The translations under genes were made by a program, and so were the position numbers. A DNA stretch of 64,000 bases from NCBI RefSeq assembly GCF_958298935.1, contig NC_084933.1, positions 12,693,001 through 12,757,000 of the forward strand, in the 5' to 3' direction. Under the pieces are notes generated by a model. That model did no database searches and had not been told where the DNA came from. It saw only the letters and a list, made by a program, of their open reading frames with translations. Shown in pieces: positions 37,001 to 47,980 of the stretch. The stretch comes from Phragmites australis (taxonomy: Eukaryota; Streptophyta; Magnoliopsida; Poales; Poaceae). How positions within the stretch are numbered: position 1 is the first letter of the stretch; every line of letters begins with the position of its first letter.

Positions 37001-37369
37001 GAGTGAATCTACAGATCCCTATCTTTCAGTGCAAATGGGTCAAACAACTACGGGTTCACAACTGTCGACCTCAACATTGTAGGCTACAAAGATGACATGT
37101 GGGTACACGACGATCATGTCGCTCATGTTTTCTATATAATCGACCCTGCGAATGACATGTGGGTACTCGTTGAGCACGTAGTTGTTGCCGGAAAACAAAG
37201 AATTGTCGAAGTTGAGAATGTGGAGGATGAGGAAGAATACAATCAGTTCGACGACGTGCCACCTTTCAGATATCCAAAAAAGATCAAAGTTGTAGAAGTA
37301 ACCCGCGTTAGATATGTGATGCCCTACATGCGCCTTGATGGTGTAGGAAAAACAGTTCAAGGCAAATAG
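34030..37369 (+). pseudogene. TNP2-like transposase pseudogene with DUF4218 and DUF4216
   Basis: ATG at 34030 starts MDRVWKYDAIRHG, the usual N-terminus of the transposase-associated domain. An acidic linker follows (34309-34599). TNP2 core phrases are ELMCWHFNKRKNDG (about 34967), LRNVRFALSTDGMNPFGDMS (about 35086), then YPALFSLSGQVKAKQGCVVC (about 35400) and KGLDVHHNIDVMNI (about 35755). The DUF4218-like part is 35966-36646 and still open for 226 codons (MKSHGCHVMMMQMLPIAIRG, CFPPSFFNIMVHILVHIINE). DUF4216-like pieces follow (YNINGYTFYTKAKD near 36850, PANDMWVLVEHVVVAGKQRI near 37150). In-frame stops occur at about 34075, 34935, 35265 and 35920. It would cut and join the CACTA ends; it is inactive as it stands. 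Confidence 0.88.
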
Positions 37370-37599
37370 TGCCATGTTATGCAAATTATTTTCCAATGTG
37401 ACAGAACCTGAAATTTGTATAAATTTAGGATAAACTTTAATTTATATTGAGGACTTGTTTGCATGATGTAAAAATATGCTTTAATTTATATCGAGGGCAT
37501 GTATGGAGTAATAATATGCTTTAATTTATATTTAGTGCATGTATTAACTAAGAAGATTAATATGTAATTAAAGAACATTTTCTCAAAAAATAAAAAATC

Positions 37600-37815
37600 A
37601 GTGCCGGTTCTAGGTAAAAACTGGCACTGATATGTTTCCACATGCGGTTGACCTAAGAAACCACCTGCCAAAAAGCATTTCCATAGGCGGTTCACCTAAG
37701 GAATTGCCTATGAAAATCATTTTCACATGCGGTTGCTTAGGTGAACCGCTTGTGGAACTGGATTTCCATAGGCGATTTGTTAGGTCAACCTTCTATAGAA
37801 ATTTACCCACACCGT
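37600..37815. repeat. Internal block of CACTA subterminal-type repeats
   Basis: The block begins CAGTGCCGGTTCTAGG and holds CACATGCGGTTGACCTAAG, CATAGGCGGTTCACCTAAGG and inverted GGTGAACCGC. These match the motif set of the element's true ends. It follows directly on the TNP2 gene and could be the fossil end of a shorter ancestor. Confidence 0.65.
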
Positions 37816-38566
37816 CAGCCTGCCCAAGTTAACCGCGCCCTCTTCCTCCATCTATCGCGCCCTCTGCCTCCGGCATCTGTTCCGCCAATGTCCGCCACCG
37901 CGCGCTCTCCCTCCCCGATGAGAGGGCCACCCCACGACACTGTCGCCCTCGATGAGGTGGGGCCAACTCGCGCCCCATCCCCCCCCCCCACGGAGGAGGA
38001 TTTGCCGCGCCACTGCAACCGCCAAAGAGGAGTCACCCGAGCCACCACCGCTGTCGAGGAGTCCGAGCCACCACCGCCCAACCTACCACCGCCACCGTCG
38101 TCACCGAGGAGGAACCGCCCGAGACACCGCCGCCCAAGCCACCGCGACCACTGCCACCAAGGAGGATCACGTCGACGTTGCTGGAGTGGTGAGTAGCCAT
38201 CCCCGCTTTATACTCGGTCGAGCCATCTTAGCCGGTGCTCCGGCCGGACTGTGGTCCTTTCTTGTGCACTTTGTGATGCTCGGCCATCATGTCGCCATGC
38301 TCTCGGTGATGCCCGATCATCGTGCTGCTAATATTTTGATAGTTTTGTTTGCATCCTTGGGAATGATAGTGCTAGCGTGAATGAATTCCTCATTGCTCAA
38401 TTCGGCCATCATGCCAATGGGAATAACAACATCCTGCAATTCCATTGAATATAAATAGTTCAAAACTCATTTTTTTAAGCCCAACGCATTTTATCTGTTT
38501 CTCCAAGCAGGCCCTTAGCATTTTCCACTCATTTTTTTTCCTGCAAGGCTGCAAGGACACATGTAT
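37816..38566 (+). other. GC-rich coding-like segment in CACTA, possibly captured exon
   Basis: Bases 37816-38190 are strongly GC-rich with Pro/Arg/Thr-rich frames open on both strands, followed by GGAGTGGTGAGTAG, a good splice donor, near 38185. This looks like the 5' exon of a grass gene. I cannot name the gene, and composition alone makes overlapping ORFs likely here. Confidence 0.35.
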
Positions 38567-41181
38567 AATAGTGTAACATCCTGATTTTCAAATTTCTCAA
38601 ATTTCTAAAATTTTCCAAGAGTATTGAATAGCTTCACTAGTAGTATAGGTTTAAAACCTATTTTCTTAATCAATCAATCAATATAGGTTATTATTTCTTG
38701 TGCATTGCATGCTGATTTTTGTTAGGAGCCAGGTAAATGCATTAGAGTTTTTCTTTTTATTTCTCTTTGGTGTTTTGAGTGAAAAAGATTTTGAAAAGGT
38801 TTTTACAAAACTCAGTAGTGAATAAGTTAAGGATCTTAATGGTTGGAATTCAAAATATTTGAATTCATCATCTATTCAATCCTTGATCATGCCTGATCCT
38901 TCTACAGCTCAATTCAAATCTTATCAAAATCCTTGTTTAAAGTCAATCTCTCCTTTTTCTCAAATTCTACCCAAATCCAAGTTCAAATTCCTTATCTACT
39001 CCTATTCTTGATCAACCTCATTTTTTGTTTCTCTCAAATTCACTCCAAGCTCAATTCAAATTCAAATCCTATTCAAATTTCTCTGCAAAAGTTTCTTTTC
39101 TAAACTCTAGATATACCTAAAGTGTCTTTGGACTAATCTTTCTCAAGTCCAAACCCTTAGCCAAGTCTTCTAGATGACCCAACAAAGGATCCACGAAATA
39201 TGTAAATTTTCGCGGAGTCCTGGACAGCCTCATCTTCTTATGACGTTTCAGAGTTCAAAACGGCCTCAAATGCAAATCTTGACAATACCAAAGGTGTAGG
39301 TCTCGTCGAGAGCTTCGATTTGAACCTATGAAAGTCACCTTTTTGATAATGGAGCTGGGAGTTATGGCCCCCGAAATCAGTACTGTGCAGAGAAGTCTGA
39401 GTTCAAACAGTTTATCTTGTAACGCATTTTTGGAAATCAAGATCATGTTTTCAGAAGTTCCAATGACTACTAAAGTTGTAGATTTTTCGATTACTACAAT
39501 TTAGAATCAAGAAACGTCCAATTTGGAGTCCGGGCGATGGAGATATCATCCTCGGAATACAGAGCTGCGAAAAAGGAAACCGTAACCGACTCGAACTCGA
39601 ATCCAACTCGTGTTCGGTTTGGACTCTACCTCATCCAGCCGTCCCTAGCCCTATATGTATGAGTTGCACGCCCTCTCCTACACCTATTCCACGCCCCCAA
39701 GCCCTAGAAGTCGCTGCTGCCCTGCCCGTGCGTCGCCGGAGCGCCGCCGTTCGCCGGAGCCGCCGCCGCCGGATCCCGTGATGCGCTACGTCATCTACTC
39801 CGCGAATCCTCCTTCTTCCACCATCAAAGCAAGGTAAGGACCTCTTCTTCTCCTCCCTCACTACTGTTTTAGCATCATACTAAGTCCCTAGCCAAGCCCT
39901 AGCCCCGGCCAAAGCCCGATCTACGCCTCCACGGTCGTCACCGTCGCGGACAGCCGCGAGACAGCCACGCTGTAGCTGATTGGCATCGATGTTCCCAACC
40001 GACCAGAGGTCAAATCACCAAGCCCTTTCACCGATGCATGTCCCATGATGTTCCCCACTCCCTCACCAACCATCTTGGCCAGTAGATTAGCCAAACTACC
40101 GCAATCAAGGTCGACATACCCGCTGTCCGGTTTCTGCACGCGTTCTGCGCGCGCACCGGATTTGCATTCGCGTTCCCCGTCAATCCGAAAGCCATATGGA
40201 TGCACCAACCGCGTCACGGCGTGTCCCATGGAGTCTTCTATGTTACCCTAAGAGCCCATCCCCGTTTGTGCAGCGACACGACCAAGACGCCATTGCCAAC
40301 CACAGCATGTCGCAGCCATCACCCGTCTCATCTATGCTGATCGTTCTTCCTCTTAGTGGATGATCTACCAAAACCCATACCATAGCATTGTGTTCCCGGG
40401 TTATATGAACATCCTTGTTCAAACGGTTCCTCAAATTTCATAGCCAATCTCCTGAAACACGAGCGTCTTTGTTCCTGAATCTGTTCGCGGTCACCACCAA
40501 ACCTAGAAGTAGTCATATCTGTTTTGCCGCTACCTCGGATGAACCCTTCCAAAACCAACCATACCGTTGAGTTAGTCTTTCCGCATTCTACGCCATGCTT
40601 CCCTCGTTTCACTGAAACACCACTGAAGCCGACATCGATGTCTGTGGCCACGTGCCTGATCGCCATCTCCGATGAAACCCGAACCACCACCGCTACATAG
40701 AGTCACCAGTAATATCCTTAACCTAGAAGCACAACCTTCAGCCTTTTTGATCCATCATAGGTGTTCGATACTGGATCTCAGCGTATCCCTTCTTTAATCC
40801 AAGATGTTACTTGCATAGCATGCCAAGTCAGCGCGACATCATTCCCCTTAGCATAGTCAATAAAGTCTAGTCTGCTCTACACTTCTTGAATCTTGCATAA
40901 TGGTGTTGTCAAGCCTGACACAGTGATTGTACAATAAATCCTTTCCTATAGGAAGATAGTTCTGGAAAATCAGCATTTCCTTTTTAGCCTAATCCATCTC
41001 TCAAAAGCTGTTCTCTTTTCATCTTAACTCCGATTTAGGCGATTCCTGCGTCTAAATGTTTCTAAAATCATCCCTATCCAACCATAGTGTTTTTAAAGTG
41101 TTTTAATGATGTTGATATGTTGTTCTTAGTGTTTTCCTTTGTGTTGTTTGTCGGTAGTTCTCACGATTAGTCGATAACGTT

Positions 41182-42407
41182 CCGGAGCAGTTCGAGGGAC
41201 TTCAAGACCAAGATTTCGACAACACTGAGCAGCATTGGGAAAAAGGCAAGTGTCCTTGATCATATTGAACCTATGTTTTTAAATGTTTTGTTTAAAAAAT
41301 TGCATGCAGTGTCAATATGATGGGTAGTCACCTATGTTAGGGTTTTCCCTAGATTTTCCCTTATCATCCCTTGGAACCTAGATGGTATATGGTTAGATGT
41401 CCTTTGTGGGTAGATTGCTTAGCCATGCTTTTGGGATGTTGAGAAGTGTCATAATCTTGACTAATGAACATATGCAACAATGGTGGTTAATGTGTTAATG
41501 GTCTAGAAACATGGAACCTTAGGCCTTGAGCAAAGTGGTTATGATGTTGGTTTAGTGTTTGCTCAAGTAACCTAAGTAAGGACCGGTTCGTGGAGCGACA
41601 ACCCAAAAAGTAACGTACCAACCACGAGACTGATATGAGTAAGGCGTGACATACTGATTAGAGTCTGTCCAGTGTGTGTTGGGTCAGCACAAAAGGGGGC
41701 TTCTGGGTAGGAGCTTTGCTTGCGTAAAGCCTGGTGGTGAAACCTAGTGGGCAGACACATACTGGATTAGTCTCTGGTTGGTGGAAAATGTCATGCAGTG
41801 ATTCTTGGTGGCACACCACTGGCGTGTGTTAAGTGTTTCGCAAACACGGCAACATGTAATTCACTGACTCGTGGGGAAAGCTGGACAACCTCTGCAGAGT
41901 GTAAAACTGTTATAACAGCCGTGCTCACGGTTATGAGAGACTTGGATCCTCACATGATTAGATGGTTGTGGTTATGAGCTTGGTTGTGGTTATGGTTTTG
42001 GTACAGGGAGTACTAGATGGTTGTGGTTATGAGTTTGGTTGTGGTTATGGTTTTGGTACAGGGAGTACTAGATGGTTGTGGTTTTGGTTATAGTACAGGG
42101 AGTACTAGACGGTTATGGTATGCAAGGTGGGGAGCCTTGTATGCTGCGGTTGGATTGTATGGGTTACATTCACTTAATAATTGCTTAATGCTTTTGAGTC
42201 CAAATATGTTTTCATTACTCGCATTTACGCAAAAATACCATTTGTTAGCCTATTCTTGATATAAGCCTGCATATCATTACTTTCCCCTACTTACTGAGTA
42301 CTCTATGTACTCACACTTGCTATTTTCCCTATACCATGCGATATGTATGCTGTTGCTCAGTGAGTGAAGATGTTGAAGACTATCAAGACGAGGTTGTAAC
42401 GTTCTAG
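41182..42407 (+). other. LTR-resident acidic mini-ORF with GC-AG intron (solo LTR copy)
   Basis: A coding-like segment (PEQFEGLQDQDFDNTEQHWE, from 41182 to 41245) ends at AAAAG|GCAAGT, which fits the GC-type donor consensus. After TTGCTCAG at 42353-42360 the frame resumes (VSEDVEDYQDEVVTF) and stops at 42405-42407. The intron would be 41246-42360, phase 1. The related gypsy LTR at 45-48 kb shows the same arrangement at 46644-47750. No ATG was fixed; translation, if any, would start further upstream. Function is unknown. Confidence 0.45.
41961..42115. repeat. 55-bp minisatellite in the solo LTR
   Basis: Units starting GATGGTTGTGGTTATG begin at 41961 and 42016, and a shortened unit begins at 42071. 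Each ends with GGTACAGGGAGTACTA. A degenerate further start (GACGGTTATGG) is at 42108. Confidence 0.85.
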
Positions 42408-42924
42408 GCGCGTGTCTCCTGGTCAGTTGCCTGCGGTGTTGTTGGGCACCAGTGCTTCTGTTCCGCTGCAGATATTTTCATAGAAGACAATATATGTCAA
42501 TTGCTGTAAGAGTTTAACGTTTATTTAATAGAAGTATTGTTTTTGTTACTTCACCTGTGACGTCCTTATGTGTGTTGAACATCCTGGGCACACATAAGCC
42601 GCATCTGGTTTTGACAGTTAAAACCGGGTGTGACAAATAGCTACCTTAAAAAATTTTAGAACCCACAGAACATCAGAGTATGGTATAGATGTGTAGGAAT
42701 GAAGCAGAATATTTCAATTAGTTAAATACAAAATGAAGTGTTGTCAATACAAATTGTCATATACATAAATATTGGCAAAGATGAAATATGTTAGATCAAT
42801 GCTATCCAAAGTTAGCAGATAAAGCCTATCAAGTAACTAATACATTTTGCCCCCTTTTTTTTTTATCAATTTCAACACAATCAATACTTGGCAGCACAAA
42901 TCATTGGAAAACAATGCAAGATAC

Positions 42925-43355
42925 CTTGGGAGAGAAACATGCTTCCTGTTGAGTGCGCCATTCCTCCCTCAATTTTTCTTCTAAGCTAGCAAATTGCCTC
43001 TGGAAATTGTCAGCGGCACTATATAATAAAAATGGAATCAAGAGCTATTAAGGATGTATATTGTGAATATTACTAGATAGAAACAAAATAACAAGAGGGA
43101 AAAGAAACTAAAAGATATCGTCAAGGTAAAAAAACCTAGGATATAGAAAGCCTGTTTTTTCAGAGCCGTTCATGTAATCCTTAAGTAGTTGAGGATGGTA
43201 CTCTAGTATCTCTCGAAATATAAGTTCCTTGACATCCTCTTTGGTAAATGTTTTTCGTTCAAACTCAAATTCCATTTTCAAAATTGGCTGGCAGGACGGT
43301 TACCTCTCCACTTTTGCAATACCTTTAAAATAGGGGTCAGTCAACGCGTGATCAT
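42925..43355 (-). pseudogene. Captured MAP kinase fragment (group D/TDY type), two spliced exons
   Basis: Exon 43136-43355 (minus) codes DHALTDPYFKGIAKVER, a stop, PSCQPILK, MEFEFERKTFTKEDVKELIF, REILEYHPQLLKDYMNGSEK, then TGFLYP. The intron is 43019-43135 (GT...AG, 117 bases, split Ser codon). Exon 42925-43018 codes AADNFQRQFASLEEKLREEW and ends ACFSPK before a GT donor. These phrases match the end of the kinase domain and the C-terminal extension of plant TDY-class MAP kinases as I know them. The splice phase gives the expected FLYPSA. The catalytic core is absent, so it cannot be a kinase. It lies inside the large CACTA element, antisense to it, and is most simply explained as gene capture. 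Confidence 0.82.
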
Positions 43356-44081
43356 GCATACAATACACTTATTTGTTCAATTCATATATGTTATTATTTA
43401 CCTCCTTTTGCTCAATTCGGCCATAGAACTATTTATATGCAATTTCATATATGTTGTTATTTTGTCTATTGATATGTATCTTCACCATGAAAGCCATGGC
43501 AGACATGTTTATGCTCCAAGGAAAAAAAGAACATGATTTACTTATGTTATTCTGTCTATTGATACTAGGAGTTGTCAGTCTACAATGCTATTGTAGACAG
43601 CACAAGTCATTGACTGTCCTTAGCATGCATACATGCTCTCATCTAGCATGTCATCCATAATAATTGGATGATTCTGCTTTTTCTTTTTCTTTTCCTTTTT
43701 TAAAGACTTTGAGATGGATGAAATGTTTTTTGAGATCAAATTCATCGCTGCCACAAAGATTGATTGTTGGGTTTAGTTAGTGGGTCTCCATTTAGATGTG
43801 CTCACAAAAAACACATACCTTAATTCCTTTTCTTTCCTCTAAAATAATATTACCTGTTGCAATTTGATCTTTATTGCATTTTGCTTCACAATGGCATATT
43901 GGAACGAGAAATTTCATTGATGAACCATTGCATACTTATCAGTTTTTTCTAGGAAATAATAATCCAGCGGTCGATTAAGTACCATGGGGCAGAAGAGGAC
44001 ACTAAACCCTATGAAACTAGATGTAAGCAAGATGTCGGATATGAGCCAAAGCCCCCCTTGGAAACCAGGAGAACATAAGAT
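43356..44081. other. AT-rich CACTA interior, nothing identified
   Basis: No further MAP-kinase exon or transposon gene was recognised here. The short ORFs at 43348-43660 are hydrophobic and AT-driven. Confidence 0.5.
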
Positions 44082-44212
44082 GCTCGCAATAGGGCCTCCC
44101 CGGCATAGAGGCCGCTTGCAATAGAGGGTGCCTCGGTACAGAGGACGCTTGCAATACAGGTCTCCTCAGCACAGAGGCTGCTCGCAATAGAGGGCGCCCC
44201 GGCACAAGATAG
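44082..44212. repeat. Four-copy 32-33 bp minisatellite
   Basis: Units starting GCTYGCAAT begin at 44082, 44114, 44147 and 44180. Each holds a CTCC/CCTC word and CGGYAYAGAGG. It gives rise to a repetitive minus-strand ORF (44009-44278) that I do not call as a gene. Confidence 0.88.
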
Positions 44213-44559
44213 GGCGGATGCAAGAAGGAGGTTAGATAGGAGCTCAAGCCCGCACCAGTCGTCCTCCTCCAACAGCAACGGAAGCTCAGGCTTGTATCAC
44301 AGCCCGAGTCCCATTTCGTGCAATCGGGAGAGCCAACGTCAGTAAAGTGGCAATGACTATGATTCCGCTGAAGACGTATTTAGTTGAGTCAATGCATTTT
44401 ATACTTCTTAAATGGAGGAATATTTTTTGTTTATGTTAACTCTCCTTTTTTTTTCTCTAGAGGGGTGAGGGTGCAAAAATCTTCGCATCGATCATTTGCG
44501 CCACAACCTTTCGCTCTCTCTATGCCCGAAACTTCGGGTCTCTCTGGGGGTATGCTGAA

Positions 44560-45045
44560 ACGAACACGGGGCGAGTGAAGCAGAAACAAGTTGTCTTCCG
44601 GCACATATACAATAATGCAAGTTGGTGTTGAAGGGGAGCATGTTGCACCTTGGGAGGCCTGCGCCAAATTCCACAACAGTTGTGAATTTCTTGTCAAGTA
44701 GTACATCCTAATCACTATAATTGATTAGCAATTGCTACCGGATGAGACGAAGGAGTTCCTATGGGCAACATTGCAGAGAACCATCCGATTCCCTTCAGGA
44801 ACAAAGGAAGCTGCCAAATAGAATGCATTGAAAACTATGGGAAAGAGCTTCCGTGGCTAGAAGAGTGAGCTGAATAAGGACTTTGTGAAGAAGAACTTGG
44901 TACCCTTTAATAAATACGAAAATATTAGGCCAGACCAATGGGTGAAGTTTGTTAGGCAAAAGACCACACTTGAGGCCATTGAACTGGATGAATCCTTCAA
45001 TCCCCTTGCGAAGAAGAATAAGTACCACCATCACCTGGGCTCGTC
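44560..45045 (+). pseudogene. CACTA second gene, Transposase_24 (Ptta/En/Spm) exon
   Basis: The plus strand codes YTIMQVGVEGEHVAPWEACA, KFHNSCEFLVK, PDETKEFLWATLQRTIRFPS, then ELNKDFVKKNLVPFNKYENI, RPDQWVKFVRQKTT and KKNKYHHHLGSS. This is the Ptta/En/Spm plant transposase-associated domain found in the second gene of CACTA elements. In-frame stops lie at about 44577, 44697, 44818 and 44860. A donor-like GTACACCC follows at about 45050. The rest of the gene resumes at 53193 after the gypsy insertion. Confidence 0.82.
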
Positions 45046-45766
45046 TAGGTACACCCACAAAAATTCAATATTTGCAATAATTTAAAATTTTGCTACAAAT
45101 TAATCAGGTGTTGCAACTTAGCTCAATAGGAAATTAATTTCTAAATTTAACTTGGCCTAGAAAAATTGTTTGATTGCATTCATGCCGTTATAGATGCAAT
45201 AAGGTTTTATTGGGTGAAAAAAGTTTGCAAATTTCGCTAGATTTCGCCACTTTAGTACCTCATTTTGAAATATGTTGAAAACTCAATGGAAAAGGCTTTG
45301 GAAATTAAGAAATTTTGATTGGGCCGAATTCTCTTCCCCAGCCCAGTTTCCCCTCCTCCCTTCCCTTCTTTCCCCTTCCGCGTGGGCCGGCTTTCCTCTT
45401 AGCGCCAGCCCAAGCCGGCTGAGCGCCCGCCGAGCTGACCTCTCCAGCCGGCCCGTCACCCCCGCTCTCGCTGCCGCGTGGGACGCACCGAGCCGCGAGC
45501 CGAGCCACCGCCTGATCGGCTCCCCTTCTCCCACCTCCGTCCGCCGCCTGCCTGATTAACGCCGCCGCCGCTGCTGTTTCAATTAGAGCCGTCCCGTTCA
45601 TCTCCCCGCCTGGGCGCCCAACCATCGCATACGCATGCTCTTCCCCTCCTTTTCCCCCTCATCAATTTTGTGAAACGGCCGCCCGATGCCATTTCTGGCC
45701 GCACGAAGTAGCTCCGGCATTGAAGATTCTGCCGGCCATGCATCTCCCTCTCCCCCCCTTCCCTTC

Positions 45767-45774
45767 TATAAAAT
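45767..45774 (+). promoter_or_regulatory. LTR TATA box
   Basis: TATAAAAT in a pyrimidine-rich setting, repeated at the same place in the 3' LTR (about 50933). It is the likely promoter of the element's RNA. Confidence 0.6.
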
Positions 45775-46643
45775 CCGTGCCACCGAGTTCGCCATCCTTT
45801 CGAGCACCCCGTCCACCCTTCTCCTCTTTCTCTCCCGCACGGAATTGACCCTGACACCGGTCTTCTTCTCCGCCGCCAGTGAGAGCTCACCGCCACCCTT
45901 GTTCTTCTTGACCGAGCCCTCTTTTGACCCTAGCTCTTGCTCTTGGGCATTGCAGGGCCTTCGGTAAAGTCTCCCAACATTCCTAGGCTTCTCCCCATCA
46001 CCGGAGCGCTGCCGCACCGAGCTCCGAGGTCGCTGACTGCCGTTCTTCGCCGTTGGCCACCTTCGGATCCTCTCCGTTGGCAAGACGACCTCCGTAAGAC
46101 TCCCCTTTGCCTCCTCTATCTTCTGCGCCGTTCCCCGCCGAGGTCCGTGCCTGTTTGCTCCATTCCGGTGAAGGTCCGGCGATCCCCGCCGCCGCCGGTT
46201 GCTGCCCGCGCGTGCCTATGCCGCCGGCCAAGCCCCCTTCAATCTCGGCCGCCCGATCAAGATCCAACGGCCCATATTATTTGGTGCATACCCCTTTGAA
46301 ATCCGGTGCACCGTAGGCATGGACCGGCCTTCTAGGCCGTGGTCCATGGTCCCGTAGACCTTTTCCATACGATTTTGTTTTGAGAAATAAATCTGTTTCG
46401 CTTTATGACGTCATAAATCCTATTTTCAGTATAAAAACAATTCGGATTTTCTCTGATAATAAGAAAAATTGCAGAAACACCCCTGGAACTTCAAACGCTC
46501 ACAATGTTTTGCTCGTAGCTCCGATTTAGACGATCTTTGCGCTCATATTCTCGTAGTGACGTGTAGATTCTGTTTATAGGGGTTTTCCCTAGTTTTAGGT
46601 CTGTTTGGTGTACTATTCTTATGTATGATTGTGTGCTCATGTA

Positions 46644-47750
46644 GATGATTCAGTCCAGGAGTTCGGAAACTTTCAGGAAGAAGATTTTGAAGGACATGTG
46701 CATCACTTCGACGAAGGCAAGTGTCTTGACCATGTTGCAAACCCAGTTTTTATATAAAAATAGTCTTTATCCAATATGCATGTTGTTTTACAAAATGGGT
46801 AGTATAGCAAATACTAGTGTTAGTTGTAGATGTTTTATCCTTAAAATAACATCATGTTTATGCTTAGCCATGCTTTTAGATGAATATGTAGCGTGTAGGT
46901 GATGAATCATGAGTTATGAACTAAAAGTTGATATAGGAAATATGTCATGAAAGGGCTATTTTTCCCGGCATGGTTGGTTGTTTGGAAATGTTTGGTAATC
47001 TACTCTTATGGGGTTATTGGCGATCTTGCCCAGACCATTTTAAGGACCGGTTCGTAGAGCGACCATCCATGGCAAATAGAACAACCACGAGACCAATATG
47101 GTGCGGCTTGGCCTAGTAATTAGATGTTCTCCCAGTGTTGTATGAGCCAATTGGATGTGTAGATAAGGAAGGGTCACTTCCCAACGGCACAAGAGGAGGC
47201 TTCTGGGGTGGAGGGTTACTCCACTTATGTACGGCGGTGAAACCTCAGTGGGCAAGTGCATACTGGGAGACTCTTTGGAAAAGCCTCGTAGTGATCTCTT
47301 GGCGCACACCCCGGAAGTGTGTAAGGTACCAGCAAGTACCGGCAACAGAGAAGGTCATGACTCGTGGGTAAAGTATACAAACTTTGCAGAGTGTCAAACT
47401 GAATATTCAGCCGTGCTCACGGTTATGAGCAGCATGGACCCTCACATGATTAGTCGGGTGGTTGTTTTTCTTGGTTGAGAATTGGTTGGATTCTCGGAGG
47501 TTAAAGAAAATCTTTTGTACATTTTTTCCTGTTTAAAATAAAATTTGCTTTTCCATAGTTCAGGGATAAAATCGGCTTTTATGCAAATGAAACCCTAGAG
47601 AATAGGAAACCTTGTTTCAAGCCACTATATCAAATTTAATTTTCCCCCACTTGTTGAGTAATGGAAATACTCACGCTTGCTGTTTCAGAAGGTGAAACTT
47701 TTGAAGAATTCCTTGAGGATGACTTCCTTGAAGATGATGCCGAGTTCTAG
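46644..47750 (+). other. LTR-resident acidic mini-ORF with GC-AG intron (5' LTR copy)
   Basis: Segment 46644-46716 codes DDSVQEFGNFQEEDFEGHVH then HFDE and ends at GAAG|GCAAGT. After TGTTTCAG (47681-47688) the frame resumes as EGETFEEFLEDDFLEDDAEF and stops at 47748-47750. The intron would be 46717-47688, phase 1, like the solo LTR copy at 41182-42407. EF/QF, FQ/LQ and DF residues align between the two. In the 3' LTR the first segment (to 51880) is kept with a few replacements, but the second has lost 10 bases and is out of frame. Confidence 0.5.
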
Positions 47751-47980
47751 GCTTATGGAACTCCCGGTCGGCTGCCTGTTGGTTGGAACTGCGCTGTTCT
47801 TTTTTGCTGTGGTGTATTTTCTTTAGACCCGTGTGTGGTCATTTTGTAATAATTAGCGTTGTAATAAGAAGCACTGTGTCTGTTACGCACTAATGAAGTC
47901 ACTATATGTATGAATAAACTGATCCTGGCATACATATAGTTTACATCTGGTTTTGGTCTTAAAACCGGGTGTGACAGAAG

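Larger units (their letters stand above)
38572..42635 (+). mobile_element. Ty3/gypsy solo LTR (4,064 bp)
   Basis: The LTR starts TGTAACATCCTGATTTTC and ends AAACCGGGTGTGACA, flanked by the duplication AATAG at 38567-38571 and 42636-42640. Plus orientation is shown by its similarity in landmarks to the LTRs at 45-48 kb: GGACCGGTTCGTGGAGCGAC (41580), CCGTGCTCACGGTTATGAG (41919), and the terminal hairpin GGTTTTGACAGTTAAAACC. No internal domain remains. A TATA-like CTATATGTA lies near 39650. It contains the spliced acidic mini-ORF described separately. Confidence 0.9.
45109..47976 (+). mobile_element. 5' LTR of the deleted gypsy element
   Basis: The end at 47976 (GGTGTGACA) is firm because the primer-binding site follows four bases later. 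The start is inferred. The AT-rich first 230 bases are followed by a GC-rich promoter part with TATAAAAT at 45767-45774 and a C/T-rich leader. Long overlapping ORFs on both strands (45272-46316) are composition effects. Confidence 0.65.

Noticed and set aside
37741..38380. ORFs of 151 and 142 codons
   Set aside because: They overlap in different frames and are Pro/Arg repeats driven by GC content; kept only as a possible captured exon.
41961..42115. Regular repeats considered as CRISPR
   Set aside because: Contiguous 55-bp units without spacers in a plant LTR; an ordinary minisatellite.
44009..44278. 89-codon minus ORF
   Set aside because: Half of it is the 32-33 bp minisatellite.
44690..44705. 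AGTAG near 44696 as the missing 5' target duplication of the gypsy element
   Set aside because: The next base does not start an LTR (TAC) and the position is inside the Transposase_24 coding region, which continues past it.
45272..46316. Several overlapping 80-120 codon ORFs on both strands, repeated at 50873-51533
   Set aside because: GC-rich LTR leader with low stop density on both strands; the same frames are not kept between the two LTR copies.
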